From Aporrectodea caliginosa (Eukaryota; Annelida; Clitellata; Crassiclitellata; Lumbricidae), in assembly GCA_020284085.1 (NCBI GenBank), contig JACEVL010000145.1, positions 1,419,483 through 1,483,482 of the forward strand: a stretch of 64,000 bases of DNA. The letters are read 5' to 3'. Made by a program: the position numbers and the translations under genes. Numbering within the stretch: position 1 is the first letter of the stretch; each line of letters opens with the position of its first letter. The notes beneath the pieces are model-generated. The model did no database searches, was not told the DNA's origin, and saw nothing but the letters and a program-made list of their open reading frames with translations. Positions 10,131 to 19,984 of the stretch are shown here, in pieces.

Positions 10131-10799
10131 CTCCGCGCCCGGGACACCCCCGCAATTGTACTATATATAGAGGACGCTCTTGTGTAGAGATTAGCTTGCT
10201 GTGGTGATTGTTGACGATGCATCTGACTTTGCGACCGAGAGGAGAGAGAGAGATCGTTTCTTGTATGCCGTTGCTTGTCTGTGTGACAGTGATAGAGTTG
10301 GCCGACGATTTGGGCAGCAATATACAGGTTCAAAACCTAGTGACTTTGACTTGTCTTGGTTGATCGGAGCGCGTCGTCAGCGGCGATTGCCTTAAGCCGT
10401 CTGCAATACTCCAGACGCCGGACTTGCGCTCTTTCGTGCGACACGCGAGACTGCAGTCCTCCTGAGCAGAAACCTCTGCCTTCGCAACACGAAGAAGGGT
10501 GCGAACTGTCTGACGAGAAGGGGTTGTCCGCTACAGCATGTTGCTAATTCATTGATAATGTACTGATTCATTTGCCTCTCCCGTCGGTTATTCGTACTCA
10601 TGGAATTGATCAGATTGCGGATTTTAACTAGGTTTGACCACACATTACGCGACGATAAATCCTTAAATATAAATTTAATTGCTTTAGACACTCAAGTTGA
10701 AATTTACTTGATGTAGCACATTAAGCACATTGGTTCATTAAGGCAAATTAATTAACGAGGATAAAGTCACTTCACTGGTTAATTTGTTTGCATGCTTAG
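10131..10799. other. intron sequence, no further exon recognised
   Basis: Frames here (for example from 10392 on the minus strand) show no domain and no matching splice sites. It ends at the acceptor of Ig exon 4. Confidence 0.6.
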
Positions 10800-11036
10800 A
10801 TGTAGCTGAATCACCAGTACATATGGAAATTAATCAGCGTACTCAACTGACGTGCACTGCCAACTGTACGACAACTTGCAGTTATAAGTGGATCAGTGCA
10901 AACGGCAATATCACGTCGATGAACAGAACTATTGAAATTGAAGTTCCTGGCAAGTACCGGTGTGAAGCAGATTGTCTCATCGAAGGCAAAGTATGCACGG
11001 TTCAATGCTTGGAAGTTACCTACGTAGCAATAACAG
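10800..11036 (+). CDS. exon 4: Cys-rich Ig domain (D3) of the receptor
   Basis: The exon is 237 nt, phase 1 at both ends, between CATGCTTAG and the donor GTTAGT. The translation gives DVAESPVHMEINQRTQLTC, then YKWISANGN and VPGKYRCEADC, the Cys, Trp and Y-x-C marks of an Ig fold about 78 residues long. It is short, C2-like, and carries extra cysteines (CTANC, TTTC, CLIEG, CTVQC) that probably form additional disulfides. NCT, NIT and NRT are possible N-glycosylation sites. It is the membrane-proximal extracellular domain. Confidence 0.83.
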
Positions 11037-11580
11037 GTTAGTTCTCTCTTACAGGACCTCAGTATTGTATTATATTGTATCTGGACATTTATAAAGCACC
11101 TCTAGCAGTAATGACTAGATCTCGTTGGCTTTACTGTGTGTTTTGAAACACATGTAGATATCATGACGCTACATTTCTAGAGCTGTACACAAACGACACA
11201 AGAAACATTCTCAGTTTAATTTATCGCATCTTTTTAGAACTGTTAGATAGGCCTATCTACGATTTGTCGCCCATGTTCAGATTCATGCCTTCATATAACA
11301 GCCTATGTGCAATGAGGATGTAGAAAGGCAACGACATTACAGTGTATAACAGCGTTAAGCACAATATAGAACATGATATATATAGGAACATGATACCAAT
11401 AGCCTACAAGTGTTTTGTATGTTATTGCATTGGACATAGGAATTATACCGTCACACACAGCTCAAGAAACACTTTCAAGCTATCTTAAGATGCAAATCTA
11501 GATCTGTTTTGTTGCCAAGTTAAGCACCCTTGTGAGATATATATATATATAGGGCCCACAAACATACATATATAATTTCA

Positions 11581-11699
11581 TACCTACGTGCCTACGTGCC
11601 TACGTGCCTACGTGCCTACGTGCCTACGTGCCTACGTGCCTGCGTGCCTGCGTGCGTGCGTGCCTGCGTGCGTGCCTGCGTGCGTGCCTGCGTGCCTGC
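11581..11699 (+). repeat. 8-bp tandem repeat CCTACGTG grading into CCTGCGTG
   Basis: About seven units of CCTACGTG followed by CCTGCGTG and CGTG variants, in intron 4 about 40 bp before the acceptor of the last exon. Such a run so close to the acceptor may vary in length between alleles. Confidence 0.9.
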
Positions 11700-11739
11700 A
11701 GTTCTAAGTCACTTATATGTGTATCGTCTTGTTTTGTAG

Positions 11740-11894
11740 ATTCTTCCACGATGATCACTATAATTGTTCCGGTGGTGGTCATATCTGTTCTTCTTACTGC
11801 AATCGCACTTGTGGTCATAGTTACTGTAGTCAGGCGAAAACGGACTACGACGCATCAACTACTTCATAGATCTAAAAGCGATAGTGATATATAG
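11740..11894 (+). CDS. exon 5: transmembrane helix and cytoplasmic tail of the receptor
   Basis: The acceptor CTTGTTTTGTAG opens a phase-1 exon encoding STMITIIVPVVVISVLLTA, then IALVVIVTVV, a single helix of about 28 hydrophobic residues. RRKR follows as stop-transfer signal, then a 20-residue tail ending KSDSDI and TAG. The tail has no ITIM, ITAM or Tyr, so direct phosphotyrosine signalling is unlikely. S-D-I at the very end fits a class I PDZ ligand (Ser at -2, hydrophobic at 0). QLL could be a sorting signal. The phase match with exon 4 and the basic stop-transfer make this a confident last exon. Confidence 0.85.
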
Positions 11895-11957
11895 TAATAG
11901 CCTACAATATTCATAGACTAAAACACCCACATGCACAACATCATCTATCTCATTTGA

Positions 11958-11963
11958 AATAAA
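11958..11963 (+). terminator. poly(A) signal AATAAA
   Basis: AATAAA lies 64 bp after the receptor stop codon. A second AATAAA at 12069-12074 could serve a longer 3' UTR. Confidence 0.6.
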
Positions 11964-12074
11964 CTTAAATTGAGCAAGAATGTTTTGTTGGAGTGCAATC
12001 CATTTATGACTTTCAAAATTCTGAATTGCCATTAGCTATGTAATTCATACGACCTTTAAGTCTAAACAAATAAA

Positions 12075-12649
12075 ATGATGTGTCTTTTGCCCATGAGCAG
12101 TAGCATCTGACATCTGGAAAGTAAAAATCTGATATTGGGACCTACTGTGAAATGTTTGTCATTAGAAATACAGATATTGAGCTCTTCTGTATTTTACTCA
12201 ATTGAGTAGTACAATATCTGGCAGCAATAGTCATTAGGGTTACCGTTGCTAAATTTGTCTTACTTGAATACGACAGCACACTCATTGATATTGTCAGGCT
12301 ACATAAGATAGCATGACTAACATATACCTGCAGTCGATTGTACCTATCTTCGGGGCGATTTATGGCTGAAAGTAATGACGAAAACCTACCTAATTATTTG
12401 CATAGGCGTAATAAGTGGAGGAAATGCATGCTGCCCAACGCGCCAGCAAAGTGGTTACCTTGAGTGGTCATACGAAGATTTGTTTAAAATGCAAAGAAAT
12501 CTTTTAGCCTTTGGTTAGTTTGTGTGGCCAAACCACAGTCTTCATGATGTTCATGTCTCTACACAATTCTTGCAACTGGAAAACATCCAGTAACTGCTAA
12601 ACAAAAGTTACTGGTGTAGGCCCTTTGCAGTCGTCATTCCAAACTAATA
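12075..12649. other. no gene recognised
   Basis: A/T-rich sequence between the receptor 3' end and a piggyBac-like MITE. Nothing repetitive or coding was recognised. Confidence 0.6.
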
Positions 12650-12653
12650 TTAA

Positions 12654-13288
12654 CCCTTTGAACCCGAAAGACCGCAAAAGCGGTCCTAAGGATAGGGACC
12701 GAAATCCCTAAAGACCGCTTTTGCGGTCCAGCTATTATATATGTATGAATGTATGTATGTATACATGTATGTATGTATGTATGCTTATGTATGTATGTAT
12801 GTATGCATGCATATATATGTATGTATGTTTGTATGTATGTATGTATTGTGTATTATGTATGTATGTATGTATATATGTATGTATGTATGTATGCATGTAT
12901 GTATGTATGTGTGCATGTATGTATGTATGTATATATTTATGTATGTATGTATGTATATATGCATGTGTGTATTTATATATATGTCTGTACATATGTATGT
13001 ATGTATGCATGTGTATATATATATGTATGTGTGTATGTATATATGTATGTATGTAATGTGTGTATGTATATATGTATGTGTGTATATATATGTATGTACT
13101 TATCTATATATGTATATGTATGCATATATGTATGTATGTATGTATGTGTATATGTATGTATGAATTTATGTATGCATGTATGTTTGGATATATACATCTA
13201 CGCATGTATGTATGCATGTATGCCCTAAATTCCGCTGGGAGCTCAGGGTCAGAGAACAATAGCGTGTGGGAGCATAGGGTTCAAAGGG
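12654..13288. mobile_element. piggyBac-like MITE with an expanded ATGT microsatellite
   Basis: The perfect 12-bp inverted repeat CCCTTTGAACCC stands at both ends, each directly flanked by TTAA (12650-12653 and 13289-13292), the signature of piggyBac insertion. Near the left end is the internal palindrome GACCGCAAAAGCGGTC, repeated once. About 490 bp of (ATGT)n/(ATGC)n fills the middle (roughly 12735-13225). No transposase. Confidence 0.88.
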
Positions 13289-13292
13289 TTAA

Positions 13293-14765
13293 TAAAAATA
13301 CGAAAAATGAAATTTAGCCTACTTTCACTTCAAGGCATTAAATGTTTTTTAAATTAATGCGGACACTTCAATTCCACTTTCATCTGTTGCTTAGTTTTGC
13401 TCATCTAAGAGTCTATTATTCTACTATTCAAGTTCAGGGGCTGAGTCAAATAGAACTGTTGTTAATCATAATAGGCCTATTTGGGGCTTTTGGCTGGAAG
13501 CGGTTATAGTTAATTTGATCGGAAAGATGCGCTACACAAATTGACAAATACAACTTAATACAATGACTATATCTTTCTGGAAATGTTTATGTAATGAACC
13601 AATAACCGGACGAACGACCGAACGAATAAATGCGAATGAACGAATGAGTGAATCAGTCTTTAACGGACTAATTTGCAGCTGGGTAAAACGTTTTTGCTAA
13701 TAAATTTCTAAGAGATGCAAAAGTTGCTTGATAGGCTGAATAAAAAACGAAACCCTAGGCCTATGCCTTTAAAGCATGAACTGATCACTTTGAAACCGAT
13801 TTTTACTCTAAAGATGTCTCGCATCGGTTGCGGGTTCAGAGGGCAAATAGACTTCGTTCTACGACTGGCATTTTGCGCAACTGCTTTAGTGAACAGTGGT
13901 TTCTTAAAAGTTGTTACGGTTATAAGGAATTGAAAGTTGCTGCTCAAGGAGCATGAACAGAATAGGGAAAACGTATTAGTAGCCTACGCCTTTTTCAATG
14001 GGACACGATTAAACGATGAGCGTGTACTCAAAGTGACTGGGAAACCAATGCAGCTCGTCGTTAAAGTATTAGCATGCCACTGTACAATACAATATCTATT
14101 GGTAGAAGAGAAAACCAGCCCCTAAAGATAAATCCGATAAACAGTCATGGCTAAGCCCTCTTATCGATTTCAATTTCTTAGCCTCGGAACAAGAGGGCGG
14201 AACAGTTTCACTGTGGCTTCCAGTACTTTGCAACTAAATTCAAGGTTAGCGTCTCATCCTAGTTGAGTTCGCTAACATAATCAGAATACAAATATTGGCA
14301 TCTTAATGTACTGGAAAGAATTTAAACCCCGAACCACGAGGTCGAAATAGAGCAAGATTGCAATATAAAAATCCTAAAACGACATGTGAAAACATTACAT
14401 AACATAATTAAACTTTCAAGAATTTTTATTCTTAATGCAAAATCACATTTCTTCACACGTCTTGTATTTAGCATAGGCCAAAGTTTATGTTTTGAAAATG
14501 CAACAACCGAAGTAAAATTCATTTTTGTAAAAAAAGCATATGAAGCTGTAGGCTATTATAGAGATTATGATGAGATTAATTAGATTATTTAGAAAATATT
14601 GAAGAATATTAAATGAAGAAATTCAGATACGTTAGCAGGACACTCATTTGCAATGAGCAAAAATTGTGCACATAATAAAATTAATGAAATAGCATTACAA
14701 CAGTCATCTGAATTACCAGTTTAGGAACTCAATGTCTTTGTCTAAAAACAAATGTTGGCATAAAA
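13293..14765. other. no gene recognised
   Basis: Contains a short CGAA/GAATGAA-rich stretch at about 13606-13655 and several short open frames without recognisable domains. A/T-rich, no splice-supported exon seen. Confidence 0.55.
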
Positions 14766-14770
14766 GTATC

Positions 14771-14966
14771 GTGGGCGCGCGGCGGTGTAGGGGTATGTTC
14801 GGTGCCTTACAACCGGAGGGTTGCGGGTTCGAATCCACCTCAAGCCGCCGCATATGGACCCTGGGCAAGTCCTTCAGTCGCAATTGGTCATGCGCTTTGG
14901 CGTGAAACTCCGATTCAGTGACCTCGCTGTAGTCAGAGGCGCCTCTGAATAGGCGCTATAACAAGT
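14771..14966 (+). mobile_element. tRNA-derived SINE (family 1)
   Basis: The head has a Pol III A-box-like word (TGTAGGGGTATGTTCGG) and a perfect B box GGTTCGAATCC at 14826-14836, spaced as in a tRNA. The body carries GACCCTGGGCAAGTCCTTCA and GGCGTGAAACTCCGATTCAG. The tail is AGGCGCCTCTGAATAGGCGC followed by TATAACAAGTG, then a (CA)n tract. A second copy lies at 50857-51077. The tail resembles the LINE 3' ends elsewhere in the window. Confidence 0.85.
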
Positions 14967-15159
<193 letters not shown>

Positions 15160-16257
15160 TGACTTAACTTGACTTATGGCCTTGGCGATGCTCCCGCACG
15201 CATAAGCCGCTCGTTTATGGAAGACCTCCATCCCTCTCTGTTGTATGCCCCGTACGTAGCCTCCTGCACCGACCAGCCCATCTCTCCACAGTCCTCCTTT
15301 ATCATATCCATCCATCGTTTCTTTTGTCTTCCTCTTCTTCTCTTCCCATGCACATATCCGTTGAGAGCTATCTTCGGATATCTGTCATTTTCCATTCTGG
15401 TTACGTGTCCAAAGTATCGCAGCCGTCTGTTCTGTATCCTGCTGACTATGTCATACTGAATGCTTAATCGTTTGTGTATCTCCCTGTTTCTTATCCTGTC
15501 TCTTCTCGTCACTCCTTCAATCCTTCGCAAGCACGTCATTTCAAAGACCCTTAACCGCTGCTTATGTGTCTCCTTTAGTGTCCAAGTCTCCGAATTGTAC
15601 AGCAGTGCGCTCAGCACCATCGTTTCGTATAGCCTGACCTTTGTACCTCTGCTTATTTCTGTCGAACTCCAAACCTTTCCCAGCGCCTGCCATATTCCTC
15701 TGGCAATTCCGATTCTTCTTTCTATATCTTTCCCCGATCCTCCCTGTGTACAGATGTTTCCCTCCAGGTAGACAAAGCTGTCCGTCTGTACCAGCTGTTG
15801 ATCATCCACCTTTAGTGTAAACCTCTTGTCTCCGCCGCCCACTAGTTGGCTTTCCGTTTTCGCTACATTTATCGCCATACCCATCCTTCGACTCACCTCC
15901 ACCACTCTTGTCACTACCTCCTGTAGTCCCGCCGCCTGCTCCGCCAGCAGTGCTATGTCATCCGCAAATCTTAAGTCACCTATCAATTCTCCTCCAATCA
16001 CAGCTCCCTCCTCTGTTCCTTCCAGGGCCCTGGCCATGATCAGTTCCAGGAATATGCTGAAAAGCAAGGGTGATAGTACGCCCTTGCTTTTCAGCATATT
16101 CCTGGGGAGGTGGTTCAGTACGTCCACGTCGTCTCCCCCGGGCAACGGGACTAGGTCTCGGCTAAATCTGAACCAAGGAGGAGGGTTATCGACATACCCA
16201 GTCGCCTTCACCCCATTGATCATGAAACTCAAAATGGAGGACACAACTATTTAAATG
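15160..16257 (-). pseudogene. RTE-clade LINE, 3' part of reverse transcriptase ORF
   Basis: A 356-residue minus-strand frame holds LSPLLFSIFLELIM, the catalytic LRFADDIALLAEQA (motif with two Asp), GMAINVAKTES, KVRLYETMVLSALLYNSETW, LRYFGHVTRM and GKRRRGRQKKRWMD, ending near NREGWRSSINERLM. This order and the late GRQ-x-RW-x-D block fit the C-terminal half of RTE-type reverse transcriptases. Endonuclease and palm motifs upstream of SPLLF are missing. Just before SPLLF the frame enters a hairpin (16046-16105) where the DNA turns back on itself, so residues upstream of it are not RT. 5'-truncated or rearranged; not functional. Confidence 0.85.
16046..16105. repeat. perfect hairpin inside the RTE fragment
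   Basis: CAGGAATATGCTGAAAAGCA is followed 20 bases later by its reverse complement, with arms of about 25 bp and a short GTGATAGTAC loop. It marks the point where the RT frame loses homology, as expected if replication or repair switched template. Confidence 0.85.
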
Positions 16258-16375
16258 GGCTGGTCGGTACAGGAGGCTACGCACCGGGCATACAACAGAG
16301 AGGGATGGAGGTCTTCCATAAACGAGCGGCTTATGCGTGCGGGAACATCGCCAAGGCCATAAGTCAGTAAGTCAC
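16258..16375 (+). mobile_element. inverted second RTE 3' end
   Basis: About 115 bp matching the reverse complement of 15168-15288: AGAGGGATGGAGGTCTTCCA, then AAACGAGCGGCTTATGCGTG, then GGCCATAAGTCAGTAAGTCA. Both 3' ends of the LINE therefore point outwards, making 15165-16375 a foldback structure. Confidence 0.85.
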
Positions 16376-16509
16376 TAGCGTTTTAAAGGTATTTAAGAAG
16401 AGCACTGCTGTAGCGACACAGTTTAAAACTTCTCGTGGCATCACATTCAGTGTGACAATCCGCGGTACTTGTCGGTTAATTCACCCCATTTCAATTTTCC
16501 AATGTTAAT

Positions 16510-16725
16510 GTATTATTAAGCCTTTGCCTTCATTGGCCCTGCACTATGGAACCAGCTTCCGCCTTTGACTCGTTCCTGTTTATTACCTGGTGGGCCAAGT
16601 GCCTCTTTTCGTTGTCTCAAGACTCTTTCTTTTCTCTGGGTCTTTTGCACTGGGAGCGCCTCTGATTGGTGTGCACTGCGAGAGGCGCTATACAAATTGA
16701 TAGATACAATACAATACAATACAAT
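16510..16725 (+). mobile_element. CR1/L2-like LINE 3' end with ACAAT tail
   Basis: The plus strand encodes GPALWNQLPP, a degenerate version of the WNRLP motif near the end of LINE ORF2, then continues to AGCGCCTCTGATTGG, a complementary AGAGGCGCTATACAAATTGA, and (ACAAT)n. The 3' hairpin of AGCGCCTCT and AGAGGCGCT is shared with SINE tails in this window. Confidence 0.7.
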
Positions 16726-16929
16726 AGCCTACATGACTTCACCACGTGAAATTAATTCACCCCATTAAACTGCTGGGGAATTTCATTCTTCCGGCGTGTG
16801 AACATGATGGCATGTATTTGGCGGTAGTATTTGGTTCGAATCCTCCAGGGCGGACATTTTGTGTGTGTTACACCCCGTTACGTTTATGGACATTTGAAAA
16901 CTTACCTATTTGCCTGGGTCTGGAATTGG

Positions 16930-17065
16930 GAGTGCTTACGAGTAGTTACCTTCGTTAGGGTAAGGTTAGGCGTCGTGAGGGTCGGTTAGGGTCAGGGTTA
17001 GGGTTAGTGTCGTCAATACCATCCTATGGTTAGGGTTAGGTAACTACTCATAAGCCACCTTAGCG
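16930..17065. repeat. palindromic MITE-like unit with interstitial TTAGGG repeats
   Basis: GTGCTTACGAGTAGTTACCT at the left pairs with AGGTAACTACTCATAAGCCAC at the right. Between the arms are several GGTTAGGGTTAGG words. Most likely a small foldback element whose arms gained telomere-like repeats, not a telomere. Confidence 0.65.
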
Positions 17066-17255
17066 AAATAACACCTAAATTAAGGTTCTCTGTCAAAGAA
17101 ACGTGTAAAAATTTATTCGGGTCAATGGGCACTCCATGAACAGGCAAGGTAGACGCAAGAATGAAATGGGGTCAATAGTTACGACACCTGCCAAACTGTT
17201 CTCAGTTCCACCAACTGTTGAAAACTGTATTCTTCCGTATGGCCTGGGTCGGGAG

Positions 17256-17705
17256 TAGAGAGTGACATGGGGGAGACAATCTTGTTCCCATCCCCTCCCC
17301 GCAACAAGTAAGTCTTCCCATCCCCTGCCCCATCCCCGCAGGGTTTGTCCCTATCCCCGCAGGTTTTCTCCCCATCCCCGCAGGACGACATCACATTCCC
17401 CGCAAAAGTTTACACCAATTAAAATTTAAAAATAACATATTTTAGCTTACAAAGCTAGTTGTATTGCTGACTGCATTAGTCTGTACGAATTATCTTATCG
17501 ACAGTTTGTATTAACCAAGTCTTGACCATTTCTGACTAGAAGGCTTGAGGAAATAAGGAAATCTGCTTATCAGTTCTCAAGTTCTTAACATCACCCGGGT
17601 TTCTTGCCGGCTCATTGCCCATTACCGCAGTATTACCATGAGAGTAAACTTATTACCCCGTTACCCCGCGGTTTGCCGCGGGGAAATGATCCATGTCACT
17701 CTCTA
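17256..17705. mobile_element. hAT MITE, 450 bp, 8-bp target duplication
   Basis: TAGAGAGTGACATGG and its reverse complement are flanked by the perfect 8-bp duplication GTCGGGAG (17248-17255, 17706-17713). The interior has CCCATCCCC(T)-type repeats at the left. No transposase. Confidence 0.88.
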
Positions 17706-17713
17706 GTCGGGAG

Positions 17714-18893
17714 CGCTGGATTGGATTGATTTTGATTTGATTTGGATTTGATTTGGATATGATTTGGATTTCATTAGGATTTCCATTTCCATTTCCATTT
17801 CCATTTCTGCATCTTCATCTGCATCTGCATCTGCATCTGCATCTGCATCTGCATCTGCATCTGCATCTGCATCTGCATGTGCATGCGCATCTGCATTTGA
17901 TTTGCATTTGATTTGCATTTGATTTGCATTTGCATTTGCATTTGCATTTGCATTTGCATTGGATTGGATTGGATTGGGTGCGATTGGATGCGATAGGATT
18001 GGATTGGATTGGATTGGATTCTCGATTGCATTCTCGATTGGATTCTTGGATTCGATTCTCGATTTGATTCGATTCTCGATTCGATTCGATTCTCGATTCG
18101 ATTCTCGATTCGATTCTCGATTCGATTCGATTCTCGATTCGATTAACGATTCGATTCTCGATTCGATTCTCGATTCGATTCTCGATTCGTTTCTCGATTC
18201 GATTCGATTCTCGATTCGATTCGATTCTCGATTCGATTCGATTCTCGATTCGATTCGATTCTCGATTCGATTCTCGATTCGATTCTCGATTCGATTCTCG
18301 ATTCTCGATTCGATTCGATTCTCGATTCGATTCGATTCGATTCGCCTCGATTCCTCGATTCGATTCGATTCTCGATTCGATTCGATTCGATTCGCCTCGA
18401 TTCTCGATTCGATTTGATTCTCGATTCGATTCTCGATTCGATTCTCGATTCGATTCTCGATTCGATTCTCGATTCTCGATTCGATTCGATTCTCGATTCG
18501 ATCCTCGATTCGATTCTCGATTCGATTCTCGATTCTCGATTCGATTCGATTCTTGATTCGATTCGATTCTTGATTCGATTCGATTCTCGATTCGATTCGA
18601 TTCTCGATTCGATTCGATTCTCGATTCGATTCTCGATTCGATTCGATTCGATTCTCGATTCTCGATTCGATTCTCGATTCGATTCGATTCTCGAATGCAT
18701 TGCATTGCATTGCATTGCATTGCATTGCATTGCATTGCATTGCATTGCATTGCATTGCATTGCATTGCATTGCACATTGCATTGCATTGTATTGCATTAC
18801 ATTGCATTGCATTGCATTGCATTGCATTGCATTGCATTGCATTGCATTGCATTGCATTGCATTGCATTGCATTGATTGATTGATTGATTGATG
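17714..18893. repeat. 1.2-kb patchwork of short tandem repeats
   Basis: Successive blocks of TTTGGATTTGA, CATTTC, CATCTG, CATTTG, GGATT, GATTCTCGATTC (about 18030-18690), GCATT (about 18694-18870) and GATT. Neighbouring blocks differ by one or two bases in the unit, as if each repeat grew out of the edge of the last. Long open frames on both strands are repeat artefacts. Confidence 0.92.
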
Positions 18894-18956
18894 GATTGAA
18901 TTAACCGACAAGGTAGACGAGAAAATTAAATGGGGTGAATTAACCGACAAGTACCA

Positions 18957-19291
18957 ATCAAATTGCCGACATTGCGAATTACGGAAATAACGTTATAGAA
19001 GTTTGTATATCTCATTAGTTTAAAATTATAGTTTATCGTCAGTTTTTCTTACGAAGAAACGAACAGAAGCGATGATATTCTCCAATCCCATTTCCAGCGA
19101 CCGATTTATAGTTGAATATCGAGACGCTCAACAATGAAAGCTTATCTTCACAACTGCAAAAAATTACAATATTGAATAAAACATAGACAGATATTAACAC
19201 CGATAGGTTTTAGCGCGCTCCTTAAACACCTGTAAAACGTCGGTAGCCGTTGCTATAAAGAACCGCAGTAAACGCTTGTTTATTACTATTA
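18957..19291. other. no gene recognised
   Basis: A/T-rich sequence; contains a CGCTCCTTAAACACC word of dispersed module C at about 19216. No coding signal. Confidence 0.6.
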
Positions 19292-19735
19292 AAAAAGAAT
19301 TACAATAAAAAGAGCCAATGGGCCAAACATAACGGAGATACAATACTTTAATATGTATCAAATCAAATAATATGTATCTATCAAATATTGTTAATATTGT
19401 TAATAAGATTGAGGAGAAAAACAGTTATTAACATTATACGGAAATGAACTTAATCCGTCAGAAACTTTAAATACGTCTACATCTTATCAGAAACGGAATC
19501 AAAGCCAAGAAAAGAAAAAGAAAACTGTTGATAGAAATTATATGAAAATGAACTTAAATCGTCAGAAACTTTAAATACGTCAGCATCTTATCAGAAACGG
19601 AATCAAAGACGAGAAAGGAGAAAGAACATTTGTGAGAACATTACAAGAAAATGAACGGAAATACATCAACAACTTTAAAGACGTCAACAGCCTTTGTAGC
19701 TATAGGATGTCGTTAAATATTGGATTAATAATAAT
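19292..19735 (+). repeat. 440-bp interspersed repeat (copy 1)
   Basis: Nearly identical to 22994-23436 over its whole length, and related in inverse orientation to 51755-52110. It contains an internal tandem pair of about 105 bp, each with CGTCAGAAACTTTAAATACG. It ends in dispersed module B (AAGACGTCAACAGCCTTTGT, then AGGATGTCGTTAAATATTGG). No protein is encoded; superfamily unknown. Confidence 0.85.
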
Positions 19736-19789
19736 TGTTTATTACTGGAAAATTATATTACTATTATTTTATTTTTCTTAACCTCGACA

Positions 19790-19972
19790 TAATATGAGGG
19801 CGGTTGGTCGGTTCTCTCCCTCGCCGTCTAACCTTCCCACCAATAGAGTGAACTCACAATAGCTGAGTTGGCTAGAGGGAGCAGGAATAACAGAAATATC
19901 GAAACAAATTCCTACTCTAGCAGGGCTTAAACCCCCGACCTGTCGAATAACAGTCCAGCATGCTTACCGACA
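19790..19972 (-). mobile_element. tRNA-derived SINE (family 2), minus strand
   Basis: On the minus strand a degenerate head with GGGGTTTAAGCCC (B-box-like) is followed by a body with GTGGGAAGGTTAGACGGCGA, which also occurs at 25800-25920 and in altered form at 42690-42810. Confidence 0.6.
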
Positions 19973-19984
19973 TTGTTATTATTA

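Larger units (their letters stand above)
3991..12074 (+). other. gene locus: Ig-domain single-pass membrane receptor
   Basis: Five exons can be assembled by splice sites and phase: signal peptide (3991-4045), V-like Ig (7712-8035), a broken second Ig exon (from 8690), a third Ig exon (10800-11036) and a transmembrane/tail exon (11740-11894). Every border that can be read is phase 1, as is usual for Ig exons and convenient for exon skipping. Poly(A) signals follow at 11958 and 12069. The order signal peptide, Ig domains, one membrane helix and a short basic tail predicts a cell-surface recognition or adhesion protein. Ligand and pathway cannot be told. Intron 1 is 3.7 kb, mostly a composite hAT element. 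No upstream promoter motif was recognised. Confidence 0.75.
16465..18956. mobile_element. inverted-repeat-bounded composite element, about 2.5 kb
   Basis: GGTACTTGTCGGTTAATTCA followed by CCCCATTT at the left returns as its reverse complement at 18924-18956, and a partial extra copy lies at about 16749. No clear target duplication was found, so the superfamily is open. Inside are a LINE 3' end, a TTAGGG palindrome, a hAT MITE and a long simple-repeat tract. Confidence 0.6.

Noticed and set aside
9597..10207. Three overlapping Ser/Leu/Pro-rich frames
   Set aside because: Open in all frames because of the 77-bp minisatellite.
12984..13060. TATATATA words as promoters
   Set aside because: They lie in microsatellites and have no start site or gene downstream.
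12721..13228. Met/Tyr/Val/Cys-rich open frames
   Set aside because: All come from the (ATGT)n array, present in several frames and both strands at once.
14826..14836. Possible functional tRNA gene at the perfect B box
   Set aside because: No paired acceptor or anticodon stems; the body and tail and a second copy at 50857 show it is a SINE. The same holds for 50685, 56594 and 63125.
16960..17060. Telomere or chromosome end
   Set aside because: Only a few TTAGGG words inside a palindromic unit, with unrelated sequence on both sides.
17703..18950. Open frame of 415 residues on the minus strand (QCNAM, NRIES, ANAN repeats)
   Set aside because: It is exactly coextensive with tandem 5- and 6-bp repeats; other frames over the same DNA are equally open.
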